DNA of 64,000 nucleotides from Corynebacterium uropygiale (GCF_021568315.1 NZ_JAKGSI010000002.1:372001-436000), one strand, 5' to 3'. Counted from the stretch's first letter, positions 42,348-50,524 are shown. Notes: generated by a model from the letters alone, not told the origin. A program made the numbers and translations.

Positions 42348-42795
42348 ACTTTACCTAGCGACGAGGCTCCCATATCCATGGAGGAATGAGGAGGGATCCC
42401 CACCCCCGTGCAAAAAGTGACGAAACTCACATTTACCTTCGGCGTGTCGTGAAAACGGCAGGTGAGGACACGCATTGGGACGGATGTGAAAATCGATGCG
42501 TGCTGTGACTGGAGAGGAAGATTAAGCGGATGGGGCGGAAGTCGTTTATGGTTCAGGTGTCGGCTCACGAGTCGAGAACAATCACATAGACACCAGAGCT
42601 TCGGCAATCTTCTCGTCAAGAAAGGGCCGTTGACTGGAGTAGCAGGCGGGATCGCGGGCGTGTGGGGAAGCAGGCCGAGCGACACCTCCTCACGTGATTG
42701 CCTAGCGGTTCGTGGCCGACATTAAGGAACCGTTAACCCAGCGGATGGTCAAGCTCACTTCCTTGACCATCTGCAGGAATGAGGAGTTTGCCGGG
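42348..42795 (+). promoter_or_regulatory. Long leader/intergenic region before the NlpC/P60 gene
   Basis: These 448 bases contain no convincing gene and are AT-richer than the coding DNA around them. Short GTG and ATG frames lack ribosome sites. The last 60 bases form a strong hairpin in front of the GAGGAG ribosome site (42781-42786). I could not match the region to the c-di-AMP (ydaO) riboswitch consensus or another riboswitch. Confidence 0.5.
42741..42774 (+). other. Perfect hairpin just upstream of the NlpC/P60 ribosome site
   Basis: GATGGTCAAG at 42744-42753 pairs with CTTGACCATC at 42762-42771. Three more pairs (one G-U) extend the stem to 13 bp with an 8-base loop. The stem ends 6 bases before GAGGAG. 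No U tract follows, so it is not a typical terminator; control of translation or mRNA stability is more likely. Compensatory variation in relatives would test this. Confidence 0.6.
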
Positions 42796-44451
42796 ATGTT
42801 TAACTCCACACCCCACCGCCGCCTGCGACGCACAGCGAAATCGGCCATGGCCGCCGTGCTGTGCGCAGCTACTGTCAGCACGTCCGCCACCATGGCGAGC
42901 ATGGGCCCTGCCGTAGCAGAGCCCACGAACCCGAGCGATAGCGATATCGAAGCCGCCCTCCGTGCCGTCGAGCAGGGCCAGGGCAATGTCGCTGGGCTCG
43001 CCGGTGCCATCGCGCGCGTCCAAGAGGAGATCAACAGCGTTGAGCTCCGCATGGGCGAACTGCGCGAGGGCGTGAACAAGGCTCTCGTCGATCTCCACGA
43101 CGCCCAGGCGTCTGCCGAGCAGGCCCGTCAGGGTGTGCGCTCGGCTCGGGATCGGCTGAACTCGACTCAGGAAGAGATCGAGGCTGCCCAGGCCAAGCTC
43201 GACGAGATCTCCCGTACCGCCTACCGTCACTCCAATGGCGGGGGCATTGAGGCGGCGGCCGGCGATGACGCCGCTCGCGATGCGATTGACCGGCAGACCT
43301 ACATCCGCACCAACGCGGAGGAGCAGCGCGCGGCGATCCACGACCTGGATCAGGCCCGCACCGAGCACGCCAACGAAGAGTCCCGCCTGCGTGCGGCCCG
43401 GGATCTCGCGGAGCAGCGCGAGTCCGAGGCCGCCCAGGCCAAAGATGCGGCCGAAGCCCGCATCCGCGAGACCTTCGATCAGCTGTCCTCGGAGAACGCT
43501 CGGCGCCAAGAACTGGTGACGCAGCGCGACCTCGCTCAGGCTGAGCTCGATGGCAACCGCCAGAAGGCCGATGAGCTTCACCAGCAGCGCAAGGAGTACG
43601 AGGCCTACCAGAAGGCCGAGGAAGAGCGGAAGGCCGCGGAGAAGGCCGCCGCCGAGGCAGCGGAGCAGCGCCGCCTCGCGGAAGAAGCCGCTCAGAAGGC
43701 TGCTGCGGCGGAGCGCGCCGAGCGCGAGCGCCAGGCAGAGGCAGCCCGCCAGTCCGAGGAGCGCAAGGAAGCCGAGCGGAAGGCGATGGCCGACAAGGCC
43801 GCCCAGGCTGCGGCGGAGCTCATCAAGGCCGCCAGTGCCGAGCACACGCAGACGGAAAACCCCTACCCGACGGGTGAGGACGCCGCGAACGCCATGATCG
43901 CTGCGACGACCAACCAGTCCGAGCAGAGCGCCACGGTGAACGGCACCGAGGTCCCGCTGGGCGAGGTCCCCTCGAACGAGTCCGTCTCCCAGCAGGCCGC
44001 GGCGGCAAGCGGTGCGGCCACGGGTGATCGCGCGCAGCAGATCGAGACCGTCATCAACCGCGCGATGTCCCAGCTGGGTATGCCCTACGCCTGGGGCGGC
44101 GGCACCGCGACCGGCCCCTCGCAGGGCATCCGCGACGGCGGGGTTGCCGACTCCTACGGCGACTACAACAAGATCGGCTTCGACTGCTCTGGCCTGGTGC
44201 TCTACGCCTTCGCTGGCGTCGGCATCTCCCTGCCGCACTACACCGGCTACCAGTACCAGCAGGGCACCAAGGTGAACATCAACGAGATCCAGCGAGGCGA
44301 CCTTCTCTTCTGGGGTCCGAACGCCGAGAATCACGTGGCGATTTACCTCGGGAATGGGCAGATGATCGAGGCTCCGCAGTCCGGCTCGACGGTGCAGGTC
44401 TCCCCGGTGCGCTACTCCGGGATGAGCCCCTACGCTGTCCGCCTGATCTAG
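42796..44451 (+). CDS. NlpC/P60 peptidoglycan endopeptidase (RipA-like)
   Basis: Secreted D,L-endopeptidase that cuts peptidoglycan stem peptides during cell separation. The product is 551 residues. A signal peptide (RRTAKSAMAAVLCAATVSTS) is followed by a long coiled coil rich in Ala/Glu/Arg/Gln (residues about 50-370). A linker leads to a C-terminal NlpC/P60 domain. Catalytic Cys464 lies in GFDCSGLV and His513 in ENHVAIYLG. The coiled coil resembles that of RipA (Rv1477) and probably autoinhibits or binds FtsEX-type activators. ATG 42796 follows GAGGAG at 9 bases; an in-frame GTG at 42712 has none. Confidence 0.92.
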   Translation: MFNSTPHRRLRRTAKSAMAAVLCAATVSTSATMASMGPAVAEPTNPSDSDIEAALRAVEQGQGNVAGLAGAIARVQEEINSVELRMGELREGVNKALVDLHDAQASAEQARQGVRSARDRLNSTQEEIEAAQAKLDEISRTAYRHSNGGGIEAAAGDDAARDAIDRQTYIRTNAEEQRAAIHDLDQARTEHANEESRLRAARDLAEQRESEAAQAKDAAEARIRETFDQLSSENARRQELVTQRDLAQAELDGNRQKADELHQQRKEYEAYQKAEEERKAAEKAAAEAAEQRRLAEEAAQKAAAAERAERERQAEAARQSEERKEAERKAMADKAAQAAAELIKAASAEHTQTENPYPTGEDAANAMIAATTNQSEQSATVNGTEVPLGEVPSNESVSQQAAAASGAATGDRAQQIETVINRAMSQLGMPYAWGGGTATGPSQGIRDGGVADSYGDYNKIGFDCSGLVLYAFAGVGISLPHYTGYQYQQGTKVNINEIQRGDLLFWGPNAENHVAIYLGNGQMIEAPQSGSTVQVSPVRYSGMSPYAVRLI

Positions 44452-44516
44452 TCCCATCAGTGGCGTGCTGGGCCCAGCCCCGGCACCCGATTGGACGTCA
44501 ACACACTTTCCAGACC

Positions 44517-44561
44517 ACCCGATGTCCGTGGGTTACGGTTCCCCCATGGGCATCGGGTTTG
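44517..44561 (+). terminator. Terminator after the NlpC/P60 gene
   Basis: A 16-bp stem with two G-U pairs is formed by 44517-44532 and 44543-44558, followed by TTTG. It lies downstream of the endopeptidase and upstream of the ferrochelatase promoter. Confidence 0.7.
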
Positions 44562-44589
44562 TGCATCCCTGGACGCCGGGGTCAACCTT

Positions 44590-44595
44590 TAGGAT
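44590..44595 (+). promoter_or_regulatory. Ferrochelatase gene -10 box (probably leaderless)
   Basis: TAGGAT ends 6 bases before GTG 44602. The same bases could be read as a weak AGGA ribosome site, so the two interpretations compete. Confidence 0.4.
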
Positions 44596-44601
44596 GATAC
44601 T

Positions 44602-45777
44602 GTGCTTCACATGACTGCCCCCTCCTCCGACGTCTACGATGCGCTGCTCCTCCTCTCCTTCGGAGGCCCCGAAGGACCCGAGGAGGTTCTTCCTTTTCTT
44701 GAAAACGTCACCCGCGGCCGCGGTATCCCCAGGGACAGGCTGCGTGAGGTGGGGGAGCACTACTACCACTTCGGTGGCGTAAGCCCTCTCAACAGGCTCA
44801 ATAGGGAGATCATCGAGCACCTCGAGGCAGCGCTGCGCGAGCGCGGTGATGATCTGCCGGTCTACTTCGGGAATAGGAACTGGCACCCGTTTGCGGAGGA
44901 AGCCGTCGCGCAGATGTCCCGGGACGGAGTGCGAAGGGCGGTGGTGCTGGCGACGTCGGCGTGGGGTGGATACTCCGCCTGCCGCCAGTACGACGAGGAC
45001 ATCCAGCGGATGAAGGAGCACCTGGCGGCGGACGGGCTCGCGGACATCCACTTCCTCAAGCTCCGGCAGTTCTATGATCACCCGCTCTTCATCGACGCCC
45101 AGGCAGCGAGCCTCCGCGCGGCGTATGCAAAAGTGGGCGTCGAGGATCCCGCGGCCGTTGATCCGCACCGCACCCGTCTCATCTTCACCGCGCACTCGGT
45201 GCCGGTCGCTGCCGACCGCGCGGCCGGAGGCCAGGAGGCCCCCCAGCTATATTCCCGGCAGATTGCGGAGGCGGCACGGCTCGTCGCGGAGGAGTTGGGC
45301 GTCGAGGACTATGACGTGGCCTGGCAGTCGCGCTCGGGGGCTGCGCACATCCCGTGGCTGGAGCCGGATGTTGTGGATCACCTCGGCTCGCTCCTGGGCG
45401 GTGGCTCGCTGGAGACCATCGTTGTCTGCCCACTGGGATTCCTGTCCGACCACATGGAAGTGGTGTGGGACCTTGATACCGAGCTGGCCGACGCCGCCAA
45501 GGAGGCACAGATCGGGATGGTGCGTGCCGATACCGTCGGCGGTTTCCCGCAGTTCACTCAACTGGTCCTCGAGCTTCTCGACGAAGTCCGGGAGGGCACG
45601 ACCCCCCGGCGCCTGGGGAGCCTCCCCGCCGCAGGGCAAACCCTCGATGGGGCACCCTGCGCGGGGGGCTGCTGTGTCAATCCGCGGCCCCGCCACCTTG
45701 GGAACTCTGGACACCCCGGACACCCTGGCACCGCGCACGTGACGGGGCGGCCTCAGCGGGAGGAGCGCATTAGCTAG
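44602..45777 (+). CDS. hemH: Ferrochelatase (coproporphyrin type)
   Basis: Inserts iron into a porphyrin; in actinobacteria the substrate is coproporphyrin III, and the enzyme is also named CpfC. The product is 391 residues. The N terminus has LLLSFGGPEGPEEVLPFL. The catalytic His lies in FTAHSVPV near residue 198. WDLDTE supplies acidic residues. The C-terminal APCAGGCCVNP holds Cys residues that may bind a [2Fe-2S] cluster. The last 35 residues are Gly/His/Pro-rich and poorly conserved. The GTG at 44602 is chosen; ATG 44611 is an alternative. Confidence 0.94.
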   Translation: MLHMTAPSSDVYDALLLLSFGGPEGPEEVLPFLENVTRGRGIPRDRLREVGEHYYHFGGVSPLNRLNREIIEHLEAALRERGDDLPVYFGNRNWHPFAEEAVAQMSRDGVRRAVVLATSAWGGYSACRQYDEDIQRMKEHLAADGLADIHFLKLRQFYDHPLFIDAQAASLRAAYAKVGVEDPAAVDPHRTRLIFTAHSVPVAADRAAGGQEAPQLYSRQIAEAARLVAEELGVEDYDVAWQSRSGAAHIPWLEPDVVDHLGSLLGGGSLETIVVCPLGFLSDHMEVVWDLDTELADAAKEAQIGMVRADTVGGFPQFTQLVLELLDEVREGTTPRRLGSLPAAGQTLDGAPCAGGCCVNPRPRHLGNSGHPGHPGTAHVTGRPQREERIS

Positions 45778-45780
45778 GGT
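45775..45780 (+). promoter_or_regulatory. DUF3097 gene -10 box (leaderless)
   Basis: TAGGGT overlaps the ferrochelatase stop codon and ends 8 bases before ATG 45789. Confidence 0.55.
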
Positions 45781-45788
45781 GGATCCCT

Positions 45789-46634
45789 ATGAGTATGGAT
45801 CCATATGCGGGAGACATCTTCGAGGGGCACGCGCGCACGAAGCCGCCTAGCTACCCGAGTATGCCTGCCGAGCCGGGGCTCGTGGTCGAGGTGCGGGCGA
45901 CGGGCTTCGTCGGGGAGATCATCGGAGGGGAGCGAACCTATGATGGCGACTTCGTCCGTCTCGAGGATCGCTACGGCACCGAAAGGCTCTTCAAGCTGCG
46001 TCGCGGCGCCTTCCTCTTCGAAGGACAACCCGTCACGCTGACCCGCTGGAGCCAGCCCGCTCCGGCGCAGCGCACGCACTCGAACTCTGGTTCGCGCTAT
46101 GTCCATGGGCAGGAGGCAAAGGTCGCGCAGCCCTCGCGGATCTGGGTCGAGGGTGTTCACGACGCGGCGATCGTCGAGAAGATCTGGGGGCACGATCTTC
46201 GTGTGGAGGGGGTGGTCGTCGAGTACTTAGAGGGCCTCGACCACCTGCCGGACAGGCTCGCTGAGTTCCAGCCCTCCGCGCAGCGGCGGGTCGGGGTGCT
46301 GGCTGACCACCTGGTCCGCGGCTCCAAGGAGACGCGCCTGACCGAGGCCGTTGGTCCGCACGTGCTCGTGATGGGGCACCCGTACATCGACATTTGGGCG
46401 GCCGTGAAGCCCGCGAGCGTGGGGATCCCCGCCTGGCCCAAGGTTCCCCGCGGCGAGGATTGGAAAACCGGGGTGTGCCGGCGGCTGGGCTGGTGTGATC
46501 CGAAGGAGGGCTGGCGTCGGGTCTATGAGTCGGTGTCCACATTCCGCGATGTCGACTCGACGCTCATCAAGGCGGTGGAGAGCCTCGTCGACTTTGTCAC
46601 CGTTCCCGAACTGCAGAAGAGCGACTTCCGGTAG
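45789..46634 (+). CDS. DUF3097 family protein
   Basis: Conserved actinobacterial protein of 281 residues without a known function. The first 100 residues look like a small beta domain (LVVEVRATGFVGEIIGG). The rest contains IWVEGVHDAAIVEKIWGHDLR, VEYLEGLDHLP and HVLVMGHPYIDIW. This pattern recalls a TOPRIM-like fold with acidic residues, which would suggest nucleic-acid or nucleotide chemistry; that is inference only. A TAGGGT box at 8 bases predicts a leaderless mRNA. Confidence 0.85.
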   Translation: MSMDPYAGDIFEGHARTKPPSYPSMPAEPGLVVEVRATGFVGEIIGGERTYDGDFVRLEDRYGTERLFKLRRGAFLFEGQPVTLTRWSQPAPAQRTHSNSGSRYVHGQEAKVAQPSRIWVEGVHDAAIVEKIWGHDLRVEGVVVEYLEGLDHLPDRLAEFQPSAQRRVGVLADHLVRGSKETRLTEAVGPHVLVMGHPYIDIWAAVKPASVGIPAWPKVPRGEDWKTGVCRRLGWCDPKEGWRRVYESVSTFRDVDSTLIKAVESLVDFVTVPELQKSDFR

Positions 46635-46652
46635 GACACGTTGATCTTTCGG

Positions 46653-46658
46653 TATTCT
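46653..46658 (+). promoter_or_regulatory. NfeD gene -10 box (leaderless)
   Basis: TATTCT ends 8 bases before GTG 46667. Confidence 0.45.
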
Positions 46659-46666
46659 GGGCCAGT

Positions 46667-47095
46667 GTGACGTCATTGATTTGGTTTATCGTATCCATCG
46701 TACTCGCTGGGCTTGAGCTCCTCGCCGGGGAGTTCACCATGCTCATGCTCGCCGGAGGAGCTCTGGCGGCGGCAGGGGCCTCCGCCATCGGGGTGCCGCT
46801 CTGGGGTGCGGTGGCGGTCTTCGCGGTGGTGGCGGTGGGACTCATCGTCTTTCTCCGGCCGGTCCTGCGGAGGCGCATGAGCACACCGATCGCCCTGGAT
46901 ACGTCACCGCAGGCCCTCGTGGGGCAGACCGCGGATGTCCTCGAAGAGGTCGGGCTGAGCGGGCAGGTGCGGCTCGACGGGTCGATCTGGTCGGCTCGCA
47001 GTCTCAACCCCGAGCACACCTTTGCGCCGGGGGAGCACGTCACAGTGATCAGTATTGATGAGTCGACAGCCGTCGTATGGAAGGAGAATTCGTGA
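46667..47095 (+). CDS. NfeD-like membrane protein
   Basis: Short NfeD of 142 residues. Two to three transmembrane helices (about residues 1-65) are followed by an OB-fold domain with TADVLEEVGLSGQVRLDGSIWSARS. Such proteins act with SPFH/stomatin partners, and the next gene encodes one. Its stop overlaps the SPFH start by one base (TGATG). It corresponds to Rv1487. Confidence 0.88.
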   Translation: MTSLIWFIVSIVLAGLELLAGEFTMLMLAGGALAAAGASAIGVPLWGAVAVFAVVAVGLIVFLRPVLRRRMSTPIALDTSPQALVGQTADVLEEVGLSGQVRLDGSIWSARSLNPEHTFAPGEHVTVISIDESTAVVWKENS

Positions 47096-48303
47096 TGGAC
47101 AGTTTCATTGGCCTTGTGCCCATCGTGATCGTCGTCGTATTCATCGCCTTGCTCGTGATGAAGTCTATTGCGCTTATCCCGCAGGGGGAAGCGGCGATCA
47201 TCGAGAGGCTGGGGCGATATACCAAGACCGTCACCGGGGGAATTACGGTCATCGTGCCGTTCATTGACCGCATCCGGGCGAGGGTCGATACCCGCGAAAG
47301 GGTGGTGTCCTTCCCGCCGCAGGCGGTCATTACTCAGGACAACCTCACCGTGGCGATTGACATTGTCGTGACCTTCCAGATCAATGACGCCGCGCGGGCG
47401 ATCTACGGGGTGGACAACTATATCGTCGGCGTCGAGCAGATCTCCGTGGCGACGCTCCGCGATGTCGTGGGCGGTATGACCCTGGAGGAAACGCTCACCT
47501 CCCGCGAGGTTATTAATCGACGCCTCCGCGGGGAGCTCGACGCCGCGACGGGGAAGTGGGGGCTGCGAATCAGCCGAGTGGAACTCAAGGCCATTGATCC
47601 GCCGCCCTCCATCCAGAAGTCCATGGAGATGCAGATGAAGGCGGACCGTGAGAAGCGGGCCATGATCCTCACCGCGGAGGGCCGTCGCGAGGCCGACATC
47701 AAGACGGCAGAAGGCGAGAAGCAGGCGAAGATCCTCGCCGCCGAGGGTGATAAGCACGCCTCGATCCTCGCGGCAGAGGCCGAGCGCCAGGCGCTCATCC
47801 TTCGCGCGGAGGGTGCCCGCGCCTCGCGCTATCTCGAAGCCCAGGGTGAGGCCCGGGCAATCCAGAAGGTCACCGCGGCGATCAGCTCCTCGCAGGTGAC
47901 CCCGGAGGTCCTCGCGTACCAGTACCTGGAGAAGCTTCCGCGCATCGCCGAGGGGGAGGGCTCCACCATGTGGTTCGTTCCCTCCCAATTCGGGGACTCC
48001 CTCGAGCACTTTGCCAAGGCCTTTGGGGTCAAGGGCGAGGACGGCGTCTTCCGCTATGAGCCCTCCGAGAAGGACCCAGAGAGCAAGAAGATCGCGGACG
48101 AAGACGATACGGAGGAGTGGTTCTCCACGGCGAGCAACCCGGAGATCGCAGCGGCTGTGGCAGCGGCGAATGCCGTCGCCCAGAAGCCGGTGGAGGAGGA
48201 TCCGCTGGAGGCCCGCCACGCTCGCCGGCAGGAACCAGAGCCGGAGCCCCAGGAGATCCCGAGGATCACGCAGACACAGAATCTGCCCGCCGCAGAATAT
48301 TAA
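47095..48303 (+). CDS. SPFH/band 7 (stomatin-like) protein
   Basis: Membrane-anchored scaffold of 402 residues. An N-terminal transmembrane helix (FIGLVPIVIVVVFIALLVM) is followed by the SPFH domain (AAIIERLGRYTKTVTGGI). A coiled coil rich in Ala/Glu with repeats of the AEGEKQAKILAAEG type (residues about 190-265) and an acidic disordered tail complete it. Such proteins organise membrane microdomains and regulate membrane proteases. AAGGAG lies 8 bases before ATG 47095. It is the partner of the upstream NfeD and counterpart of Rv1488. Its end overlaps a convergent gene by 38 bases. Confidence 0.92.
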   Translation: MDSFIGLVPIVIVVVFIALLVMKSIALIPQGEAAIIERLGRYTKTVTGGITVIVPFIDRIRARVDTRERVVSFPPQAVITQDNLTVAIDIVVTFQINDAARAIYGVDNYIVGVEQISVATLRDVVGGMTLEETLTSREVINRRLRGELDAATGKWGLRISRVELKAIDPPPSIQKSMEMQMKADREKRAMILTAEGRREADIKTAEGEKQAKILAAEGDKHASILAAEAERQALILRAEGARASRYLEAQGEARAIQKVTAAISSSQVTPEVLAYQYLEKLPRIAEGEGSTMWFVPSQFGDSLEHFAKAFGVKGEDGVFRYEPSEKDPESKKIADEDDTEEWFSTASNPEIAAAVAAANAVAQKPVEEDPLEARHARRQEPEPEPQEIPRITQTQNLPAAEY

Positions 48304-48838
48304 CCGCGAGCTGCCAACCGGCCGTCTCCGCGTGCCAGCCCGCGGCGTGGAGACGCTGGCTCACCGCCTGCTTGGAGATCCCGAGCTCCCGGGCCGCTTC
48401 ATTCTGATTGAGTCCGCGCCGGACGAGGGAGGTCGCCTCGCGCCCCTCCAGCGTCCGCTTGTGGAGCACCTGCCCCAGCAGGGCGAAGACTGCCTCGATG
48501 TCCTGGTGGGCGCTCGCCGGGGCGTGCTCCACGGCAGCGCGGACGGTGCCCGCCCGGGCGTGGCGGCGCAGGGCGGCCGTCGCCACGGACATGGCGGCCT
48601 CCGCGGACTCGCTGCCGGGAAAGACGCCGATGGAGATGGCCCACTCACCATCGGAGAGCAGAGCCATTACGAGGTCGCAGACGGCCTCCGCCGAGGACAC
48701 CGGCGCGCAGATGTCCTCCACGCCCAGGACCTCGACCTCACCCACGCCCTGCAAGGTGGAGAGCGCCGCGGCGGAACGGCGAACGAGGTCGGCCCGACGG
48801 GAGGAACGCCCCCGATAACGCGCGTGGACAGCAAACAT
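48266..48838 (-). CDS. Putative HTH DNA-binding protein
   Basis: Protein of 190 residues I cannot name. The C-terminal part has a clear helix-turn-helix, LNQNEAARELGISKQAVSQRLHAAGW (residues about 145-170), of the type in sigma-70 region 4. The N-terminal half (FAVHARYRGRSSRRADLV) resembles SatD-like proteins, but this is a weak resemblance. ATG 48838 follows GAGGAG at 7 bases. Its 3' end lies inside the convergent SPFH gene, so the two mRNAs overlap by at least 38 bases. Confidence 0.72.
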   Translation of the reverse strand: MFAVHARYRGRSSRRADLVRRSAAALSTLQGVGEVEVLGVEDICAPVSSAEAVCDLVMALLSDGEWAISIGVFPGSESAEAAMSVATAALRRHARAGTVRAAVEHAPASAHQDIEAVFALLGQVLHKRTLEGREATSLVRRGLNQNEAARELGISKQAVSQRLHAAGWHAETAGWQLAVNILRRADSVSA

Positions 48839-48896
48839 CGGTCTTCTCCTCGCTTCTCGACGATGGTGGCCGGGCGCCCGCGCGCCCACACACAGT

Positions 48897-49604
48897 CTAC
48901 TCCCCAGACTTGACCCCGAGGCGGGTATCGAGGACCAAGCCCGCAATCCCCAGCAGCGCGAGGAGTAGCATCGCGACGATCATGCGCGGATCAGCCTCGC
49001 CCGTCAGGGTGTCACCCAGAACGACGACCAGAATCGTCCCCGGCGCCGAGCCAATGAAAGTGGCCAGCGTGAAAGACAGTACCGGCACGGCCGTGAGCGC
49101 CGCGACGTAGTTGAGCAGGGAGAAGGGGACACCGGCGATCATGCGAAGGGAGGTCACGGCCAGCCACCCGCGCTCCCTCAGCCGTCGGTTGATCGAAGCC
49201 ACCGCCGGGTGCGTGAGCCGCGGGGCCATCCACTCACCCAGGAGGGAGCGGACGATGAGCAGGGAAATCGCCCCGGATACCGTCGTCGCGCTGAGGGCGA
49301 GGAGAATCCCCTGCACCGGGCCGAAGAGGATGCCTGCGGAGAGGGTGAGGACGGTGCGGGGAACCGGAAACTGGGTGATGAGGACGTAGAAGCACCAGAA
49401 CGCGAGCGGGAAGGCGGGGCCCAGGCGGCGCGAATACTCGCGGAGAACACCGAGCGAGGGGATGTCCGCGGTGAAGGTGATGACGAGAAAGAGGATGATC
49501 GCGATGCTCGTCAGGATTTTTCGCCGCCGTGGCCAGGCCTTCACGGCGCTGACGGCATCCGAGGCGAGGCCCTGGAAGAAGTCGAATATCGTCGCCACAC
49601 TCAC
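48897..49604 (-). CDS. TVP38/TMEM64 (DedA-like) membrane protein
   Basis: Integral membrane protein of 235 residues with about five to six helices. The SNARE-associated/VTT core includes LTLSAGILFGPVQGILLALSA, a cluster ending SLRMIAGVPFSLLNY, and TFIGSAPGTILVVVLGD. Family members are thought to be lipid scramblases or transporters. GTG 49604 is chosen because TAAAAT ends 7 bases upstream. The frame extends to 49670 but no ribosome site supports that. Confidence 0.85.
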   Translation of the reverse strand: MSVATIFDFFQGLASDAVSAVKAWPRRRKILTSIAIILFLVITFTADIPSLGVLREYSRRLGPAFPLAFWCFYVLITQFPVPRTVLTLSAGILFGPVQGILLALSATTVSGAISLLIVRSLLGEWMAPRLTHPAVASINRRLRERGWLAVTSLRMIAGVPFSLLNYVAALTAVPVLSFTLATFIGSAPGTILVVVLGDTLTGEADPRMIVAMLLLALLGIAGLVLDTRLGVKSGE

Positions 49605-49611
49605 GGTGCGG

Positions 49612-49617
49612 ATTTTA
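49612..49617 (-). promoter_or_regulatory. TVP38-like gene -10 box (leaderless)
   Basis: TAAAAT on the minus strand ends 7 bases before GTG 49604. Confidence 0.5.
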
Positions 49618-49696
49618 GCGCTATGCTCGGCACCGGCGACACGATCGTCAGTGTTGCCTCCGGGCAGCACTGTTCTATTGAGTGAAAGGATTCCTC

Positions 49697-50134
49697 ATGA
49701 CTGAGAACGCTGACCTCCGCCGCGATCACGGCCCGCACCCCTACGTGCTGGATATCGAGAAGGCCACCCTGGACAACGAGAACTTCCGCGACACCCTGTG
49801 GACCGGCAAGTTCCTCCAGATGACCGTCATGAACATCCCCTCCGGTGGAGAGATCGGTGCTGAGATCCACGAGGATCACGACCAGTTCCTCCGCATCGAG
49901 GCGGGCAAGGGCCACGTCATGATCGGTGAGTCCGAGGACAAGCTCGACATCGACCAGGTGATCTCCGATGACTGGGCCATCTTCGTTCCCGCCGGCAAGT
50001 GGCACAACGTCGTGAATGAAGGGGAGGAGGAGCTCAAGGTGTACTCCATCTACGCGGCTCCGGATCACGTCCCCGGCACCATTCACGCCACCAAGGAAGA
50101 CGCTGACAACGACCCGAACGAGCAGCACGACTAG
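49697..50134 (+). CDS. Cupin domain protein
   Basis: Small metal-binding cupin of 145 residues. Motif 1 is EIGAEIHEDHDQFLRIEAGKG with His/His/Glu ligands. Motif 2 is IFVPAGKWHNVVN with the second His. The substrate is unknown; homologues are widespread and often annotated as putative oxalate-decarboxylase-like or isomerase-like. The start ATG 49697 follows AAAGGA at 6 bases. It is monocistronic with its own terminator. Confidence 0.88.
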   Translation: MTENADLRRDHGPHPYVLDIEKATLDNENFRDTLWTGKFLQMTVMNIPSGGEIGAEIHEDHDQFLRIEAGKGHVMIGESEDKLDIDQVISDDWAIFVPAGKWHNVVNEGEEELKVYSIYAAPDHVPGTIHATKEDADNDPNEQHD

Positions 50135-50192
50135 TCCACCGCGGCAGCCCCGTGGCCTCCGCGTGTGACGCCACGGAGTGACACCGACTGCG

Positions 50193-50230
50193 CACCCCGC
50201 CCCGAGAGGGAGCGGGGTGTTTCTTTTCCT
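50193..50230 (+). terminator. Terminator of the cupin gene
   Basis: CACCCCGC at 50193-50200 pairs with GCGGGGTG at 50212-50219, followed by TTTCTTTTCC. A typical intrinsic terminator. Confidence 0.8.
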
Positions 50231-50274
50231 CGCTTTGGTCTTTGGTCTTGCCGCCGCGGAGGGGAGAAAACAGC

Positions 50275-50301
50275 AAAAAGGCCACGCTCGAAAGCGTGGC
50301 C
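50275..50301 (-). terminator. Terminator of the tRNA-Leu gene
   Basis: On the minus strand, GGCCACGCT-TTCG-AGCGTGGCC (9 bp with a UUCG tetraloop) is followed by five T. It lies 8 bases after the tRNA end. A textbook intrinsic terminator. Confidence 0.9.
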
Positions 50302-50309
50302 TTGATCTG

Positions 50310-50396
50310 TGCCCGAGGGGGGACTTGAACCCCCACGTCCGTTAATAGGACACTAGCACCTCAAGCTAGCGCGTCTGCCATTTCCGCCACCCGGGC
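50310..50396 (-). tRNA. tRNA-Leu (anticodon GAG)
   Basis: An 87-base class II tRNA. The acceptor stem GCCCGGG pairs with CTCGGGC, with discriminator A. The anticodon loop TTGAGGT sits on a CTAGC/GCTAG stem, so the anticodon is GAG and it reads CUC/CUU. A long variable arm (GTGTCC...GGACGT) and the T loop GTTCAAGTC are present. The 3' CCA is not encoded. Confidence 0.97.
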
Positions 50397-50430
50397 TAGG
50401 GTGAACAGCTGATCGCTGCTGACTCCGGTT

Positions 50431-50459
50431 ACTTTATATGGCGTTCGTTCTCTTGCCAA
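50431..50459 (-). promoter_or_regulatory. tRNA-Leu promoter
   Basis: On the minus strand TTGGCA (50459-50454) and TAAAGT (50436-50431) are separated by exactly 17 bases. The expected start site is about 28 bases before the mature tRNA. Confidence 0.7.
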
Positions 50460-50518
50460 ATCCCCAGGTCAGAGCGGGTAAATCTCAAGCGTGTAAGGAG
50501 TATGTCCTGCCCGTCGTA

Positions 50519-50524
50519 TATACT
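50519..50524 (+). promoter_or_regulatory. ABC exporter operon -10 candidate
   Basis: TATACT lies 106 bases before the first exporter gene. No clear -35 is visible. The leader of about 100 bases ends with a GGAAGGA ribosome site. Confidence 0.4.

Noticed and set aside
42348-42795. c-di-AMP (ydaO) riboswitch before the NlpC/P60 gene
   Set aside because: Expected from other actinobacteria, but the conserved GGGGGAACC, GGGGUGAAUC and GACAGCUAACCUCGUAGGC blocks are not present.
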